Positions 22,691-33,146 of a DNA stretch of 33,215 nucleotides are shown piece by piece. A model generated the notes under the pieces. It was not told the origin of the DNA. It did not search any database and was given only the letters and a program-made list of their open reading frames with translations. The position numbers and the translations under genes were made by a program. Each line of letters begins with the position of its first letter. Within the stretch, counting starts at the first letter, position 1. The stretch comes from Bugula neritina (taxonomy: Eukaryota; Bryozoa; Gymnolaemata; Cheilostomatida; Bugulidae), in the NCBI GenBank assembly GCA_964035545.1, contig CAXIUT010000030.1, forward strand, positions 1 through 33,215, given 5' to 3'.

Positions 22691-22870
22691 TGTTTACGAT
22701 GAATTAAAATTATTATTTGCAGTTATGATAAAACATAATCATATTTATACCTTTTTTAAATCCAAATTTATCAAATAAAAACAATATCTTATTCTTTTAC
22801 TTTATTAATTTTGATAAAATTCGATTAAATATGATGATATATTCTAAATATAACATTTTAATTGATTTGA
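22691..22870. promoter_or_regulatory. Divergent intergenic region
   Basis: 180 bases of AT-rich sequence between two divergent genes; it must hold both promoters, but no motif could be assigned. Confidence 0.4.
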
Positions 22871-23410
22871 ATGCCTCCAAAGAATACCTATCATATTCGT
22901 ATGTGTAAAATCACAAGTGGTTCTAGAAACATTGACTCCTACTATATTCTTCTAAAAGATATAACTTAAAATTTCAAATGTATATCAAAAACCATGCGCA
23001 ATGATGAAGATAATTAAGATTATCTGATACCTGAACCAGATTTTATTCCCACTTTAGTTTAGATTTGGAATTATGATAAAATGACCCTTCTAGAAAAGTA
23101 TAAACTGGACTTCAAAATACAAGATATCTACCAGTGGAATTTTTATCAAGAAAATATTTAACTTAATATCGAAAAGTTGGAACCAGAAAAACCCAATCAA
23201 GTGCAAACAATGAGTAAAATAGAATCTGAAATTAAAGAACCAAGTGTAATTCAAAATAAAAGCAAGGCAGTGTCTCAGAGATCAATTGATGTTTCAGGTC
23301 GTAGTAAGAAGTTATCGATAGCAAATGAAGGTAAATAGCATGAATCAGGTTCTTTTCCTCCTCTTCCCCCTAAAAAGTAGGAATAGTCTATGTTATTGGA
23401 CTCTTCCTGA
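22871..23410 (+). CDS. Small protein of unknown function
   Basis: 179 residues, single exon. The first 95 residues look folded (YHIRMCKITSGSRNIDSYYI, later PTLVEIWNYDKMTLLEKYKL and FKIQDIYQWNFY). The rest is Ser/Lys/Glu-rich and disordered, with a Pro cluster SFPPLPPKKEE near the end. No known domain recognised. It precedes TRIM37 on the same strand by 41 bases. Confidence 0.72.
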
Positions 23411-23451
23411 CCTTGATCTATATTTTTAAACCCGTCTGTTATAATAACTTC

Positions 23452-24949
23452 ATGTAGCCTAATCGTCCAGAAGTACCATTTTTACAATGCTACATCTGTT
23501 TTCAAGCAGTGAAGAAACCCAAGATGTGTCCTTCTTGCAGTAAGTTGGCTTGTCAGAACTGTCTGAGGACCTGGATCGAAGAAAGCAAGCCTTAATGTCC
23601 ACACTGTAGGAAACCTCTTTTGCTGGGAAGCTTTGCAGATTGTTAAAGATTTGTAAATGATATCAAACATCTCCTTAATTCGATGGATAGCAACTAAAAA
23701 ATGAAGTAGAAATGTTCTTAGCATGGAATAGAGATGAATTATTTTTGCGAGGATTGTTCATAGGCAATTTGTTCTGATTGTGGGATGTTCGGAAAGGTAC
23801 AAAATGAGTTATTTAGCACCGAGGACATTCTATTATTCATTTGGCTAAGGTGTACCAATAAAATAAAAACCGTATTTTGAATGAACTGGCCAAGTTTGAT
23901 AACAAAATAGAAATGTTCAGAAAAAATGGATTTACAATCAAACAAGAACTTCAAAACTGCATGTTCAACTCAGTCAAAAGAAAAACTATATCTAGTAATA
24001 CTTTGTTAGTTTAATTTAAAGACTTGAGGAGTAATACAAAGATAGGAAAGATAAAATAGAAAGCAGGTATGACTAAAATTTACAATAAATATAGTTTTTA
24101 TAAAATTTTAGAGATAATATCTGCCAAGAACTAGAATGCCGTTCTGAAAAATAACTTATCACTAAGAGTGATGAATTTATCAATTATATTAGAAAACTTT
24201 GTGATCGATAAAGTGATTTCTAAGAAGAATAAACTACCTTAGATACTATGTACTTTTTAAATTTATACAGACACTAGTTGGTTCCTAAGTTCCATCGGTT
24301 TGAATACTCTTTGTCTGGTTATAGTCAGCTTTCCGAAGCTATAGTTTACAGTGACCCTGAGGAGGTGAATGGAATCGAGTGGAGGTTGAAAATTTATCCT
24401 AGAGGCAATGGAGTAGCTAAGAATTCTCACCTTTCTGTGTTTTTAGAGTTATCAAAGGGTTATGAGAACCATAACAAGTATGACTACAAGATAGAGTTGG
24501 TAAACTGTTTGTCAAGTAAGGAATCAGTCGTGAGGGAATATAGTTCAACATTTGATATTGGTGAATGCTGGGGGTATAATCAATTTATTGTGATTGGTTA
24601 ATTAGGAAATGGATTTCTCTTCGATGATTCTCTTCGTTTCAATATAAGTATTCGTAATCCTTCATACCGTTCTTTAGTAAGAGACCAGCAAAAGTATATT
24701 TAGAACTTACTGACTCGTTTCAGGTAAGGCTAAAACCCTCAGGTGCACTCAAGAAGTGAACGGATGAATGAATTAGTCCAATAATTCGGAGACTCATCTT
24801 TAGATGTGAGAAATTTGCTGGACCGGGGAAAGAGAGAAGAATAGGAGGAAAAAGGGTCTTAACAAGAGTAGAAGAAGGTCTAGGAGTTGTTGGCAGTTGA
24901 AATAGGAGAAGTATCTTCCCTATCTGTTCTGAATAGACAATAAAAATGA
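23452..24949 (+). CDS. TRIM37: TRIM37-type RING / B-box / coiled-coil / MATH E3 ubiquitin ligase
   Basis: 485 residues after two 20-nt introns (23797-23816, 24031-24050). The RING finger (C13-C52) reads CYICFQAVKKPKMCPSCSKL, then CQNC and CPHC, very close to vertebrate TRIM37. The B-box is CSEHG...YFCEDCSEAICSDC...KHRGHS. A coiled coil follows (NLQEIEFLENFRDNICQELE). The MATH domain (about 260-395) has WRLKIYPRGNGVAKNSHLSV, SKGYENHNKYDYKIEL and GECWGYNQF. The RING plus MATH pair is diagnostic of TRIM37, which in animals acts on centrosome and peroxisome-import factors and on chromatin. The C-terminal tail is short and acidic, so the protein is about half the length of the human one. Zinc ligands are intact and it is probably active. 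Confidence 0.94.
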
Positions 24950-24990
24950 TGCATATCAATCATTATTAAGATATCATAAGTATTATGTGA

Positions 24991-25225
24991 TCATTTTTTT
25001 TGAGATAACAAATAATAGCTAAAGAATTATACAGGGTTTTTAGGACGATGAATGGCAGTTGCTTTCATGGCTGGTTCAAGGAAAGGTAATACATTTTTTT
25101 TATAGATATTCATTGGTTGGTAAACAGTGGTCAGGTAGTTTTCGAGGTGGCTGTTTGGCTAATTCTTCAATCTTTTTGACTGTTTCTTCGTCAGGACGTT
25201 GGTATTCAGGGTCAATATCGCTCAT
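24991..25225 (-). CDS. DPY30: DPY30-motif protein, reading frame broken at an A8 run
   Basis: About 77 residues. The first frame (MSDIDPEYQRPDEE...KLPDHCLPTNEYLEK) leads into the Dpy-30 motif, whose second half (NVLPFLEPAMKATAIHRP, then KNPVEFFSYYLL) lies in the +1 frame. The switch falls at eight A bases on the coding strand (25094-25101); seven would give one frame. A 22-nt intron could restore the frame, but it would delete the conserved VLPFLEP. Dpy-30 domains dimerise and dock helices in COMPASS/Set1 histone methyltransferase and in radial-spoke or AKAP-type ciliary complexes. The break may be an assembly error, a somatic variant, or a true +1 frameshift. Confidence 0.8.
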
Positions 25226-25285
25226 CAGTTATATTATTTAATATTTATAATTACAATGATAAATAGATAGATAGTAATTACAATT

Positions 25286-28200
25286 TCAGTGGAAATCATT
25301 CGAAATCTTTTTGAAAACAAGTACAACTGCACAAGCTTTTAATACTATACTTTTTTTGACTATTTTCATATTTTATCCTTGATACTAAAGCCACTTACTC
25401 TTTTCTCTGAGGTAAGTAACATATTAATGATTATTTCTATCTCCTAAACTAATCATTCCTACCAACTGATACTTCTCAGATCCAAACTGAAGTTCCTAAG
25501 TATCAAAATCAATGAGTTGCTTGCTCAGGCAATCACTATTTAGTCTATCAAGTACAATCTAACTTTAGATAGATAGTTACTATTAGTTTTTATGGTAGAA
25601 GAGTTGGACTTTATTCTATCCGCAATCTTCCTTATTCATAACAGTTATTACATAGTTAATCAGTTGTATCTTAATATTAGTAGTAGTTATTGATCATTTT
25701 TTGAAGAGTTTATTGATTCTTATTTTAAAATTGAGATTTAAAACAAGACGGATGATTGTTAATTTGAGGTTATGTGAAAGTTTGAGGTGATTCCCAATCG
25801 ACACAGATACGTAGTTGGTAAGGACGTATCTTCCAGAATATAGGCTTTTATGGATCTAATTCATGCTAACAACCTTAACAGATAAACTATGATTATGTCT
25901 ACAGTTTTATAGTTTTTTGTATTTTATAACAAAGAGTACAACGACCTTATTGATCAGTAAATTTTATATTATATGGTTTATACTTAGCTAGATATTATTT
26001 AAACTTTTTTATTTTTTATTTTTTTAGTAATTTGCTATCTCCCTCATCAACTCTAAATCTTCCATCGCTTTCAATCAAATCTCTTACCTGCTGGTAAATA
26101 ATCAACTCTATCTCTCTCCATCTCATCCAACTAGCCACAACTATAACAAACGGATAAAGACACAGTTCCATCTAATTAGCCACCTCATTGTACACTCTTT
26201 GAATGCATCTCAAATGATAATGTTCTGCATATTTGAAAGAATGGGTAGGGAAGGGAGCTATTGGATGAGTTTATGGATCTATCTTTAGTTGCACCTTTTG
26301 ACCTGTAGATTTACGATATTATAAATTCAATAGAATACGATGGGTATAACTTTATATTTCAGTTTTCACTATTGTCCCAAAATACCATTTTTTTGTCTAT
26401 GAATTTTATACAGATGATTTCATCTGAATTAATATTAAATATACCTTTTTCTCTTTTTTTTATGATTGACTTTAAGGATCTTAAAAATCTATGAATTGTC
26501 CTTATTTAAGAGCTCTTGATTTAAGTTGCGTTTCAGAAGTGTAATGATCTGAAATAAATCCATCTAATTTGATACATAATTCAAATGCATAAATAACATC
26601 TTCTTATCTGAGCAGTAGTTCTTCTAGTGTAGCTGAAGGTAATGCATTGAGATAGGTTTTTATAATATTATGTCCATGTAGTTATACAAGTGCATAAAAT
26701 GTTCCTTTTAGTCCACTTGTCTTCTAGAAGGCCTCTTTGTATTCTTCCTGAGTTAGAAACTAGTACAAATGTGGAATTAGAAGGAATTGAAAAACCATAG
26801 CGAGTGTATTCGACTATGTTGAGGTTGTATGCGAAAGGGACAAAGACTATTTAGAAATAGCTAGTTTCCTATTTTTAGAGAGGTATGACTAAATGGTTGG
26901 TTGATATTGATTCTGAGGTGATTTGTGAACAAGTTAGACAAGTAGTTTTTCTTTACGTGTCGATATTATACTCAGCCATGGGATTGAAAGGACTGCTTTT
27001 ACTTAACTCTGTTATATTTATCATCATTTTATGAAAAAGTTGATCTATAAACTAAGTCATAAGTAAGCTACCTCAGTGGTCATTTCAAGTGTGAAAGGAA
27101 AAAAATCACGAAAATGTATTCTTACGAAATCAGCAATTATCCCCTCATCGACTTATATTCCTCCTGTCAACATGTTATATATATCTGATAAATGCTCAAT
27201 AAATTTGTTCTGCTTTTCTCTGTTTTTTATATCTCTGAAAAATGCAGTCAAAGTCTCATTGCTCATTATTAGTAATAGTATTCCATTGATGAATCCTAGG
27301 CCTATTCCATTGCTGATGGGAGACAGTCGTTCTTAGTCCCCTTTTTTCTTTATAAAGTTTAATTTTGAGTTGGGAAGGAAAGCATGTTGGGAGAAGAGAG
27401 AATGATCGAGACAGAGATCAAAGATGTATGAAGTTGATTTGAAGTGAATGATCATTTTTTATTTAGTTTTTCCTATTAAGATAGCTGGTTTAGTTGGTGA
27501 AAACTTTTACTCCAAATAATGAAATTAGTTACCTATGTGAATATCATTGATATTTTAAGGATTTTTACAATTAATTTAACAAAATTATTCATAGTGAATA
27601 GTATCAATGATCGATAGGAAAACTAGCTGTTCTGAAGTGAGATCACCGACTCTAATTTATATATTTTTAAGATGCTACCATTTATTCATAGTAGTGGTTT
27701 TGAAGAAATATTAAGGGCTGGTTATTCTTTTTGATTATTACGAGTTAAAGACTTTGGAAAGGAGTTGAGAGATCAGCAATTGACATGAAAATTAATATAT
27801 ATTCTATTATTAATGGTTGATTATACCATTTTATATTTTTGTATATATTTTGAACATTTTAGGATAAATCTAAAGAAATTCTTACCCCGATCTTCTAAAC
27901 TTACGGATACGCCCCATAGATTAATTTAAGTCTTCTCCAAACTTACTCTGATACGACTACATAGTCAACATTTTCTAATAATCCTACTTTTAGTATTTAG
28001 CTGTATTATCCTTCAAGCATGTTATTACAGATTTGTCCTGGTCTATCTCCAATGTTATTGTTGATTAAATTATAATGAGTGTAGGGGTTGATTATATGTT
28101 AAGGAAGATGTAGTTGTTTTAGTTTTTGAAATTCATGAATTCTTTTGTTTGTCTTACTTATTCCTGAATTTATACTTTTACCACTTTTTAAAGATTTTAA

Positions 28201-29085
28201 TGTTTTTCTCGTCTTTAATGTCTTTGCTGTCTTAAAAGATTTTGCTGTCTTGAAAGACTTCGCTGTCTTAAACGATTTTGCTGTGTTAAATGTTTTTATT
28301 GTCTGATTGTAAGTCAAATAGTTCGTTAGCTGACTGTTTTACTTTAAGGGAGTATTAGCGATGAATATGCATGGTCCAAGCTTGAAACCAACGAGAATTT
28401 ATCATATATCCTATTGCTTTTCCTTTTTCTTCATTTAAAATATTATTTAGTTATAAGAAATTTTATGCCAAATCTCTTTCCAACTCTTCTTATGCAAAAA
28501 CACTAAATAATCTTCTCATTTTTTAATAATCTAGCAATTTCACAGATTTTTAAATCCATTCATTAAGTGAAATTATAGATTTTTATTAAATATTTCCCTG
28601 CCACTCTACGATTTATTCTTCTGCTTAATCATCTAGCACAAGCCATTGATTTTATAAAAACAATTCTTTTAGTTTTGAATGATTGATGGTTAGGGTGAGC
28701 TAGGTGTCATAGAGGGCGAAAAGAAGAGCTGCTAGATTTTAAGAAGGTCCAAAATAGCAAAGACTCATAGCTTATAAAAAATCACTCCAGGTGATATAGG
28801 GTTCTGATGTATGTTTGAATAATTCAAAAAAACGTTTTTTCTTATTCTAGCCTAAAATTAAAGTACATTGTTGTAATGAGCTGATCGATTGTTGAATTCA
28901 GGAAATAATTTGATAAATTATTAGAATCCTAAAAGCTTTTTTTATCTATGTTGAGAACAATTGGCCTAGAATAACTTCTTTAATTTGAACAAACGAATTG
29001 GCTACCAGTGCTCCTTAAGGGAAGGGAATGAAAGGTGGGAAGAGTAAAGTTCAGAAGCTGTGGATTTTAGACAGCTAAGACCCAT
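25286..29085 (-). CDS. USP32-like multidomain protein with degenerate catalytic residues
   Basis: 1227 residues after six introns (28847-28866, 28157-28175, 27632-27650, 27052-27071, 26748-26766, 25545-25563; 20 or 19 nt; the second is least certain). Domain order follows USP32: degenerate EF-hand-like N-terminus, DUSP (about 215-380: SRWFQAW, then GDRPGQICNNML, WRRLKLIYGAYP), ubiquitin-like part, and a USP fold with a second ubiquitin-like insert (LVELHGHNIIK against LAEVHGSNIK of USP32). The Cys box SNLGNTCFMN is SNGIGLGFIN, so Cys is Gly578. The His box GHYVTY is HEYVTY, so His is Glu1182. The downstream YNDS reads YEGE. CxxC zinc pairs remain. It is predicted to be a non-catalytic pseudo-deubiquitinase, possibly still ubiquitin-binding. 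The frame is intact over 1227 codons, arguing against decay. Confidence 0.88.
28223..28294. repeat. Four tandem 18-bp units inside the USP32-like gene
   Basis: Four diverged copies of an 18-bp unit (plus-strand TTTGCTGTCTTAAAAGAT) lie side by side. In the gene's frame they encode an acidic hexapeptide repeat of the type (V/I)FxDSK in the linker between the two halves of the DUSP domain. In another frame they give TAKSFK repeats, which are not expressed in this model. Confidence 0.85.
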
Positions 29086-29157
29086 TTAATTAGTTTATAA
29101 TTGTCTTTGAATATATAGTTAAAAAATTAATCTTTATTAAAAGCAGAAGTAATTTAA

Positions 29158-29809
29158 TCAAGAATTATAGACCATAACTGACGACAATGTTGATGATAGT
29201 AATCCCCCTATACTAACCACTGACTCATCGAAACTTGGATAAATTCCTGAATCTTTCAAAACTGGTAGCATATCGAAGCTATCTCTTACAATTTTTTGCA
29301 ATAAAGCATGTTTTCTCTCTTATTGAACTGATTCCTTATTCATTTGATAAAAATTAGAAGCCAGACTAATGCAGATGCCAATACATCTGATTTTTAGTGA
29401 AAGAGCATGAAAATATTTCCAATTCAATTGAAATATTTTAACTTTAGCAGCTACACTAATATTATCAAGTATCCAATAAAAAAAATAACATATTCTGTAT
29501 GCTATCTGTAGTACAGTACCTATATCTTCATCACCAAAAAATATCAACTGCTTGATAGCTTGGAACTAGTCTACACTTTTGAATATTCTAAATAGTTTTC
29601 TTGCTTCTCGAATCGCTTCTGCTTTAATTTTATGATACCGAAAAGGGTACGGTAGATAAGAGTTCGATATTCACTGTGTGGTCGATAGTAGGCTGCTAGA
29701 AATCTGCATAGATATTGCAAAACTTTACACAGTTTGTCTCTACCTTCTGAATATATATATATTTACCTGTTTTTCTAAGCCAAAGAACTAAGGATTGGAT
29801 TGTCACCAT
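29158..29809 (-). CDS. PEX11: Peroxisomal membrane protein PEX11 family
   Basis: 203 residues after two 20-nt introns (29747-29766, 29619-29638). PEX11 proteins elongate and divide peroxisomes. The family layout is visible: an early GRDKLCKVLQYLCRFLAAYY helix; EAIREARKLFRIFKS, matching the amphipathic 'ARKLFRLFK' helix; then AYRICYFFYWILDNISVAAK, the 'DN' segment; and a hydrophobic C-terminus (SIGGLLSSTLSSVMVYN). Slightly shorter than the usual 230-260 residues. It is 72 bases downstream-facing from the USP32-like gene on the same strand. Confidence 0.87.
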
Positions 29810-29868
29810 TATTACTCTTGATATTGTATTATTATGTCATACTATGTTATAAAATGATAAGTATCAAG

Positions 29869-30523
29869 TCATTAATATCCACCCATATCTCCTATCTATT
29901 TCTACATTTGGCTGATTGATTCTTATATCTGTGCATTAGCTTCTCTAATCTTTTCAAGTTACCTTTCGTAACTTTATTTTTCCTCTTTGAGGGAGTTGTT
30001 TTATTGCTGTAATTCTTTGATATTTCTTTATTGACTATGTATCTCTTTGGAAAGACCTTGGTTCTACCCTTATGAAGTTTTAAGAGTCTAAAGTTCTTTC
30101 ATTTTTGTATTTCTACGATACACCATATAAGCACAAAGAGTTTAGTATGTATCGATTATTTCATTTTTCTTTTTCTATTCATGAGGATTGGTCCATTTCA
30201 TAATACACAAGTCACAAGATCTTTACTTGTTGATCAAAGATCGAGAACAATCATTGCAGACAGCATTAGCGCAGACTCGACAATGATGTTGTCTGAAAAA
30301 GTTACTAAAATTTTTAAGACAAATAATGCAGTAAGGTTGCTTTTTGTAAAGATCTTTCTTTTTAAGAGTTATTTCTTGGTTAGGAAAAAGTACAAGGAAT
30401 TGAAAGTGTTATTGTACCAGCACGACCACCAATCATAAACGATTTGGACTGTGGGTCTTCGGAAGTGATGGAAGAGTTTTATTGAGATTCTATATCTTAG
30501 TTTTCCTTGTGTCTACGAAGCAT
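29869..30523 (-). CDS. FYVE-type zinc finger protein with coiled coil
   Basis: 211 residues with one 19-nt intron (30375-30393). The zinc finger reads PYCIICLKNF, then FRQHHCRVCANAVCNDCS, then CDLC; this is the FYVE spacing, and RQHHCR corresponds to the PI3P-binding R(R/K)HHCR basic motif. The N-terminal WxxD motif is not obvious, so PI3P binding is likely but not certain. Downstream is a Glu/Lys/Gln-rich coiled coil to the C-terminus. Expected on early endosomes or phagosomes, as in other FYVE proteins. Confidence 0.88.
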
Positions 30524-30612
30524 GTGCTGTTCTTTTAATATCAAATTATCATTTTATTCTGATATTTCTGATAATCAACTATTACTATCTTTGAATATTA
30601 TCAAAATATGGA

Positions 30613-31017
30613 TCATCTATTTCCTTTCTTCCTCATTGTAACCTTCATGACCCAAATAGCAGCAAAAAACTCAATTCCTGCCAATCCTAAACCTGTAGAA
30701 TTAATTATCACTTCAATCATAACCACATAAGTCTGCAGTCTTAGTTGAAAGGCATAAGTCAAAATAACAAAGAAAGTAGCCACTATGTAGAAACCTAGCA
30801 TTTTTGCCTATTTTTCAGAAACTCCTCGATCTGCCAAGTTGTACCTAATCAATTGAGTAAAAATGAACATGACTAAAGTAGTGCTTTGGCTAACTAAGGC
30901 ATAATTAGGAAGAGGGTAGACTGTATCTTTGTAGGCAAGTAGGGCAATAGTGATGACCATGTAGAGGATCAGGAAGAGTCGATCGTAGTGGTTAAGTGCA
31001 AGGAAGGGGATGGACAT
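30613..31017 (-). CDS. TMEM216: TMEM216-like ciliary transition-zone protein
   Basis: 134 residues, single exon, with one internal TAG read as Glu (EKEAKM). Four hydrophobic segments are visible, and LQTYVVMIEVIINSTGLGLA matches LQTYVLRLEVIMNG of vertebrate TMEM216. QLIRYNL and the short hydrophilic loop also match. TMEM216 is part of the MKS module at the transition zone of cilia. Length is close to the human protein (about 145). Under the standard code this gene would appear as two fragments (30613-30801 and 30808-31017). This is a clear case where the code joins them. Confidence 0.9.
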
Positions 31018-31152
31018 GACGGTTGAGGGAGAAAGGTTTTTTTTGAATTATTTTTGTTAGTTATCTTCGGGTACTATCTCTTAATGCTAGCTCATGTTTG
31101 AATTTAGTTATAATATGACATTTAAAATCTATTCATTTGTATAATAGCGATC

Positions 31153-32169
31153 ATGGGTAATAATCCAGCTACTAGGGAAAAACTTTCATCATCGAACCAA
31201 CTTTTGGTTGGTTTCTAAAATGTACTTAGATAGTTACAAGAAACCATTAACTCTTTGTTATGCGAATTCCATTCTTCAAGTGTTATTCCATCATCCAGTA
31301 TTCTGTGATATTCTTGATACTGCCGAGTAACTTAAATATCGACCTAGATCTCCTTCAGGAATTATAGGGCACCTCAAAGAACTCCTAGATTCAATGCGCA
31401 AAAGAAAGAAGTTGTAGTCTGTTTCTACAAATAAAATCATGAAATTCGTCTAAAACTAATCAGCTATCTTTTAGAGGTAAAGACACCAAGATTGCCATTA
31501 GTTTTATATTTGGCTGATGAATAGTATCAATGATCAACTTAAAGGCAAATAAAAGAAAGCTACTGCTTTAGAGGGAGAGTTCTTTTCAAAAAGAGCTACG
31601 AGAACAGAATGTTGTTAATGTAAAAATGGTATGTAGAGGGTTATGTAGTTTCTGAAAGGGAAGAGGAATAAGTAGATTTATCATTTATTTTGCCTGAACC
31701 CAATGTATCAATAAATTATTGTTTTACAAATTATAGCAAAGCATAGAGGTTAACCGGCCGTGATAAATTTAAATGTGATAAATGCTAAAGTCTGGTAGAT
31801 GCTGCCAAATGTACTTTAATAAAGACTCTTCCTAACTTCCTTTCAATTCATTTGAGACGATTCAAATATGACTAAAACAAAAAAGGTATAACAAAACTAA
31901 ACTGGCAAATTCCTTTTCCTTTCAAGTTGAAAATAAAAACCAACTATTCTGAAGACGTCAAAGAGGGAATATACAAGTTAGTTGGAGTAGTAGTGCATCT
32001 AGGAACAGGTTAAAACTATGGTCATTACATCAGTTATATCAAAATAGGACAGAAGTGGTTTGTTTTCAATGACGATTAGATCTCTTAAACTGAAGACTAC
32101 CTTTTGGAGTCCCTGTGGGGGTATAAGGGATTGTCAAAATGTGCTTATATGTTGTTTTATTCGATATGA
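31153..32169 (+). CDS. USP12/USP46-like ubiquitin-specific protease
   Basis: 325 residues with introns of 19 nt (31222-31240) and 20 nt (31629-31648). The catalytic Cys29 lies in LTLCYANSILQVLF, His278 in ENYGHYISYI and Asp294 in VFNDDEIS, so this USP, unlike its neighbour, is intact. QDCHEFYIWLMN, paired CxxC zinc ligands, LIKTLPNFLSIHLRRFKYD and the ending YMLFYS fit the USP12/46 group (human about 370 residues). The first Cys-box residues (ENKPLT rather than NFGNT) are unusual. It removes ubiquitin from substrates; in animals this group needs WD-repeat partners. Confidence 0.93.
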
Positions 32170-32195
32170 TTGGTTGAATATGAAGATTGTATATA

Positions 32196-33033
32196 TCACA
32201 GCTATATATTTTAGATATTAGTTCCCATAGCTAAGACGAAGAGAACTGTTAGGAGTAGTGTTAGTAAAAAAGGCCAAGGAAGAGATAGACTTCTCGATGT
32301 TCCTTGGATATGATAGGAACAATTAGATGTTCCGCTTATAAGATAGTTTTTTTTACTTATAATACAGGTATTTACTCCTGCATGCAGATTATTCTATCTT
32401 CCAAGGTTACTCATTGAACCAACGTCCATCATTAGGGTTTATCCGTTTCCACTGGCAATGCCGATAGTCTTTGTGCTGGGGGAGTAGGTGGTTTGTGAGA
32501 CCTGGTCTGATGAAACTTCTATGGTTTTTATTTTAGATTTTTGTTATTTGCTGAGATAGGTACTTGATCTGGATTCGAAATGAACTATTACAAGTTATTC
32601 ACTTCCTTTCTAGATAAAGCTTTATGATATTATGGTTACTATGCTGATCTGAAAAGTGTTTTTTCAGGTCTCAGTTGATCTTGATATAAAGTCCTAATAA
32701 CTTGTTTCTTTTCAAGCGAACAGACAGCAATGAAAAAGTTATCGGTTGATACATATAATCCTGCCTGATTGCTATCAACACTTTTGATTTGATGACCATG
32801 CACTGCATACTAATGTAGAAGTTGTCCTCTATCGTGTCCTAGCTGATAGAAACGCACTATTTGATCTTAACATCCTGCCATGACTACAAATCCATTGAGA
32901 CAGAGAGAATTCTATTTAAGCAAAACGCTACCACGTTTCGATGTTTGAAGCTGAAGTCTGCTTGGAAGACAAACTTTTATTTGATATTAGCTCCATTTTC
33001 TATCACATCATATACTGTTATGAATTCATTCAT
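32196..33033 (-). CDS. WD-like protein with a C-terminal membrane anchor
   Basis: 265 residues with two 20-nt introns (32912-32931, 32620-32639). Short beta-rich units such as FVVMAGCEDQIVRFYQLGHD, IKSVDSNQAGLYVSTDNF and KTIGIASGNGETLMMDVG look like WD or propeller blades. The C-terminus is a single hydrophobic helix (LPWPFLLTLLLTVLFVLAMG) with a very short tail. A propeller plus C-terminal anchor recalls SEC12/PREB of the ER, but at 265 residues it is shorter and that identity is a guess. The start is about 113 bases from the right telomere. Confidence 0.7.
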
Positions 33034-33146
33034 GTTGCAGATAAGGATAATATTTATAATTTTATAAAAAATAAGATAAAGATATATTAATATTTTTATG
33101 ATTGATGCCTCGAAAGTATATTGATATATCAAATATCTATCAGTTT

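Noticed and set aside
24991-25225. 22-nt intron in the DPY30 gene
   Set aside because: It would restore a frame but remove the conserved first helix of the Dpy-30 motif, so a one-base frame change at the A8 run explains the data better.
25286-27455. USP gene starting at the ATG at 27455, with a separate DUSP gene upstream
   Set aside because: The frame continues upstream of that ATG and joins the DUSP part through a 19-nt intron. The whole domain order equals USP32, so it is one gene.
28099-28317. Minus-strand frame with TAKSFK hexapeptide repeats
   Set aside because: It is a different frame of the 18-bp repeat inside the USP32-like gene. The DUSP domain continues in another frame up to the intron at 28157-28175.
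30181-30438. 85-codon plus-strand frame
   Set aside because: Antisense to the FYVE finger, which has all its zinc ligands on the minus strand.
30613-31017. Two separate small membrane proteins
   Set aside because: They are one TMEM216-like gene interrupted only by a TAG that encodes Glu in this code.
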